A program made the translations under genes and the position numbers. From contig PTFA01000055.1 of the NCBI GenBank assembly GCA_003342895.1, positions 1,037,267 to 1,101,266 on the forward strand: a stretch of DNA of 64,000 nt. Direction: 5' to 3'. The notes under the pieces are model-generated. The model ran no database searches. It worked only from the letters and a program-made list of their open reading frames with translations, and was not told the DNA's origin. This document shows, in pieces, positions 62,192-64,000 of the stretch (the stretch's first letter is position 1; the number at the start of each line of letters is the position of its first letter). The DNA comes from Casuarius casuarius (lineage: Eukaryota > Chordata > Aves > Casuariiformes > Casuariidae).

Positions 62192-62219
62192 ATGGCTGCC
62201 TCCTACTGGATGCTGGCAG
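62192..62219 (+). CDS. putative first coding exon of an unidentified gene
   Basis: ATG at 62192 has G at -3 and G at +4 (GGCATGG), a strong Kozak context. It encodes MAASYWMLA plus one base, and then a consensus donor CAG|GTGAGG begins at 62220. Without splicing the frame would stop about 22 codons later, so splicing is required. The short hydrophobic start is compatible with the beginning of a signal peptide or signal anchor completed in exon 2, but nine residues are too few to claim it. The exon ends in phase 1. The exon sits inside the window's only CpG island, downstream of the leader elements described above. I do not recognise the gene. The alternative is a non-coding transcript with a chance ATG. 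Confidence 0.55.
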
Positions 62220-64000
62220 GTGAGGAAAAACCCCTTTCTCTCTTCCTTGGAAGACCCAGGCGCCGAAAGGAGATCCCCGCCTGAAGGGGGGATGAGTGTG
62301 TCGGGGGCTGGCACCCGCGAAGGCAGCATCCCCCCCTCGGCATTCCCTCGGTCTCTCCCTGCCCTGGGAATGCCCTGCCCGAGCCAGAGGAGCTCCTAAG
62401 AGACTCCTGGGGTTTGTTTCTCACTGGGGCTTTGATTCCTAAAATAATCTTACAGTCGGGGGGGAGGCTGCGAGATGATGATGAATGGGTGAGAAGAAAT
62501 ACTGTAATTGAACCTTGTTGGGGAAAAGAAGTGCAGCTGGCAACTTTTTTTTTTAATTGGGGCAGCTGTTCTGTTTTCCTCCCTTTGGCTTTCAGATGTT
62601 CTGAGTGGTAAAAGGGGAGGTGAGGAAGCAGTTAACTGGACCCAACTAACTTCAGAAAGATCCGGAGATCAAACATGTAGTATTTCCTTTTAGGGTTTCA
62701 TATATTGTTAGGGATTTATTTTCTTTTTTTAGCAAAACAGCAATACAAACACTGCAAGTAACACCCTCCCTAGCTAGTGGTAACGTTTTGGATCTGAAAT
62801 CAGGGCAATCCAAGAAGTGGGAAAGAGGTTAAGGCAATGCTGAGACTCGTATGCTTCGAAATATTGACACTGAGCTCCCCAACAGCCCTTGAGCTAGCAA
62901 CTAGCACACAGGGTGAACCTGAGGCAGTCTGAGCTCCACTGGTGAGGCAGTACAGAGAAAGAAAGCAATTTCGTAAGACTCATCAAAATGCAAGCGGCAG
63001 CGAGTGGGGAAAAGGCAAGACTAGGTAGGGCTTTTTCCCCCTTTACTTTGTGCTTGTCGTGCAAGAAAGTATAGATACAGGAGCATGTGAAAATCTGAAT
63101 GTAGTAGTTTGGCTTTCTGTACTTAGCCCTCATTCACAGATATCTTTACTACTTTTATTACATGATGATATTCTCCCCAATATATGCTTTTGTTTGTGTT
63201 CCTTTACAGAGGGGGCTTTGTACAGCAGTAACAATTTAGTGTGCCACAACTTCCTTTCAGACTTGCAGTGTTACCGCTGGTATTACCAACAGATGATCCA
63301 TCAGTAAAGAAAAAAGTTTTATTGTCAGACAGGAAGACATCTCAAGGGGTCCCATCCAAATCTTACCTCTTTTTTTCTTTTTCTTTTAAAACTTGCTATG
63401 AAATAGAATATACTTAGAAAATATGAAGAGACACTACAGAGGATGGGGATGGGATTCAAATTGTCTCAGATAAGTAAGATCAAGAGTTCTAACTTAACAA
63501 AAGGAAAATGTCGTAAAGACAAAGAATTTAAGAACTACAGTGGAATCAAAAATAAAATAGAAATTGGTCATGTGCTCCTCTTGCTAGGGGGAAGTAAATT
63601 CATTCTGGCATACATTAACAGTAGTATACAGGAGGTGCATAGAGGTCTGTGTGTTTGTGTATTTATACTGATTTTATGTTCTGCTCAACTTGGTGAGGCC
63701 TCTGACTGTTTGGAGTACAGGAAGGCAAATAAAAGATGCTGATTAACTGAAGAGGGTGGACAAAGGAGTGACAAGCTTGATAAAAGTTGAGGATATATGA
63801 CTGTGAAGAAAGGCTGAAGGAATTAGGTTTATGTAGAAAAGAGAAGTCAAAGGACAAAGAGAACTCAGCATTGTAAATATGCATCTTTACTGAAGTATTA
63901 TTACCTGAGAATATTATTCCAAGTCAATACTTGCTTCCTTTAGTGAGAGTACTCATTTGTGATTTTTTTCCTGTATTGCATATGTTGGCTTATAAAGAGA
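62220..64000 (+). other. probable start of intron 1
   Basis: After the donor at 62220 the sequence falls back to AT-rich DNA within about 200 bases. No further exon on the + strand is evident before the window ends. It contains a CR1-like scrap at 63787-63852. Frames are 99 codons or less and unremarkable. Confidence 0.5.
63787..63852 (+). mobile_element. probable short CR1-like LINE remnant
   Basis: The piece GAGGATATATGACTGTGAAGAAAGGCTGAAGGAATTAGGTTTATGTAG and the following AAAAGAGAAG match the CR1 C-terminal ORF2 word order (the equivalent of [17 protein letters not shown]), sense strand. Only about 65 bases are recognisable, so it could be another LINE subfamily or chance in part. Confidence 0.45.

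Larger units (their letters stand above)
61650..62390 (+). promoter_or_regulatory. CpG-island promoter region
   Basis: From about 61650 the sequence changes abruptly from AT-rich to GC-rich with dense CpGs (for example GAGCGAGCGAGAG, GGCGCTGGGATCGCTC, and GCCGGGCGCGCCGGCGGC near 62109). It returns to background by about 62.4 kb. This is the only such island in the window, and it surrounds a Kozak-framed ATG with a consensus splice donor, so it is almost certainly a promoter and first-exon region. A run of 65 N interrupts it and probably hides GC-rich sequence, perhaps including the start site. No convincing TATA box is placed; a dispersed-start CpG promoter is likely. Whether it also fires leftward is unknown. 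Confidence 0.85.

Noticed and set aside
1..64000. CRISPR arrays, tRNA/rRNA genes, bacterial operons, phage or complete retroviral genes
   Set aside because: No regularly spaced repeats, no cloverleaf or rRNA words and no adjacent long ORFs were seen; the sequence is vertebrate nuclear DNA. An undescribed multi-gene system is not supported.

Overview
The window looks like vertebrate nuclear DNA, and most probably bird. It is AT-rich and CpG-poor, has no long open reading frames, and has a single sharp CpG island near the right end. It also carries chicken-repeat-1 (CR1) type LINE sequence, the dominant retrotransposon family of birds (also found in turtles and crocodilians). The species cannot be named from this sequence. 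A 65-base run of N (61908-61972) and a lone N (60121) mark it as a draft assembly.

Layout. From 1 to about 61.6 kb the sequence is non-coding (intergenic or intronic). Almost every reading frame there is at chance length for AT-rich DNA. The clear exceptions are two 5'-truncated CR1 copies. One is an old, diverged sense-strand copy at about 12160-12763. The other is a younger antisense copy at about 35493-36716 whose reverse-transcriptase frame is still largely open. A short third CR1-like scrap lies at 63787-63852. The rest holds simple and low-complexity sequence: an almost pure A/T tract at 21721-21970, short tandem duplications, C/G-run tracts able to form quadruplexes, several perfect inverted repeats with 11-14 bp arms, and two full TGACGTCA sites. 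A few ORF-plus-splice-site coincidences are listed as weak exon candidates.

From about 61.65 to 62.39 kb there is a CpG-island promoter region, broken by the N gap. It is followed by what looks like the first coding exon of a + strand gene: ATG at 62192 in a good Kozak context, nine codons and one base, then a consensus splice donor at 62220. The gene body lies beyond the right edge, so I cannot identify the product. Its probable 5' leader contains an AUG-UGA start-stop element, a 14-codon upstream ORF and an all-GC hairpin, which together suggest translational control. The remaining 1.8 kb would be intron 1.

I found no operon, CRISPR array, tRNA or rRNA gene, virus-like gene set or other multi-gene system. 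The most informative points are the CpG-island first exon with its leader and the partly intact CR1. I see no sign of a previously undescribed system.
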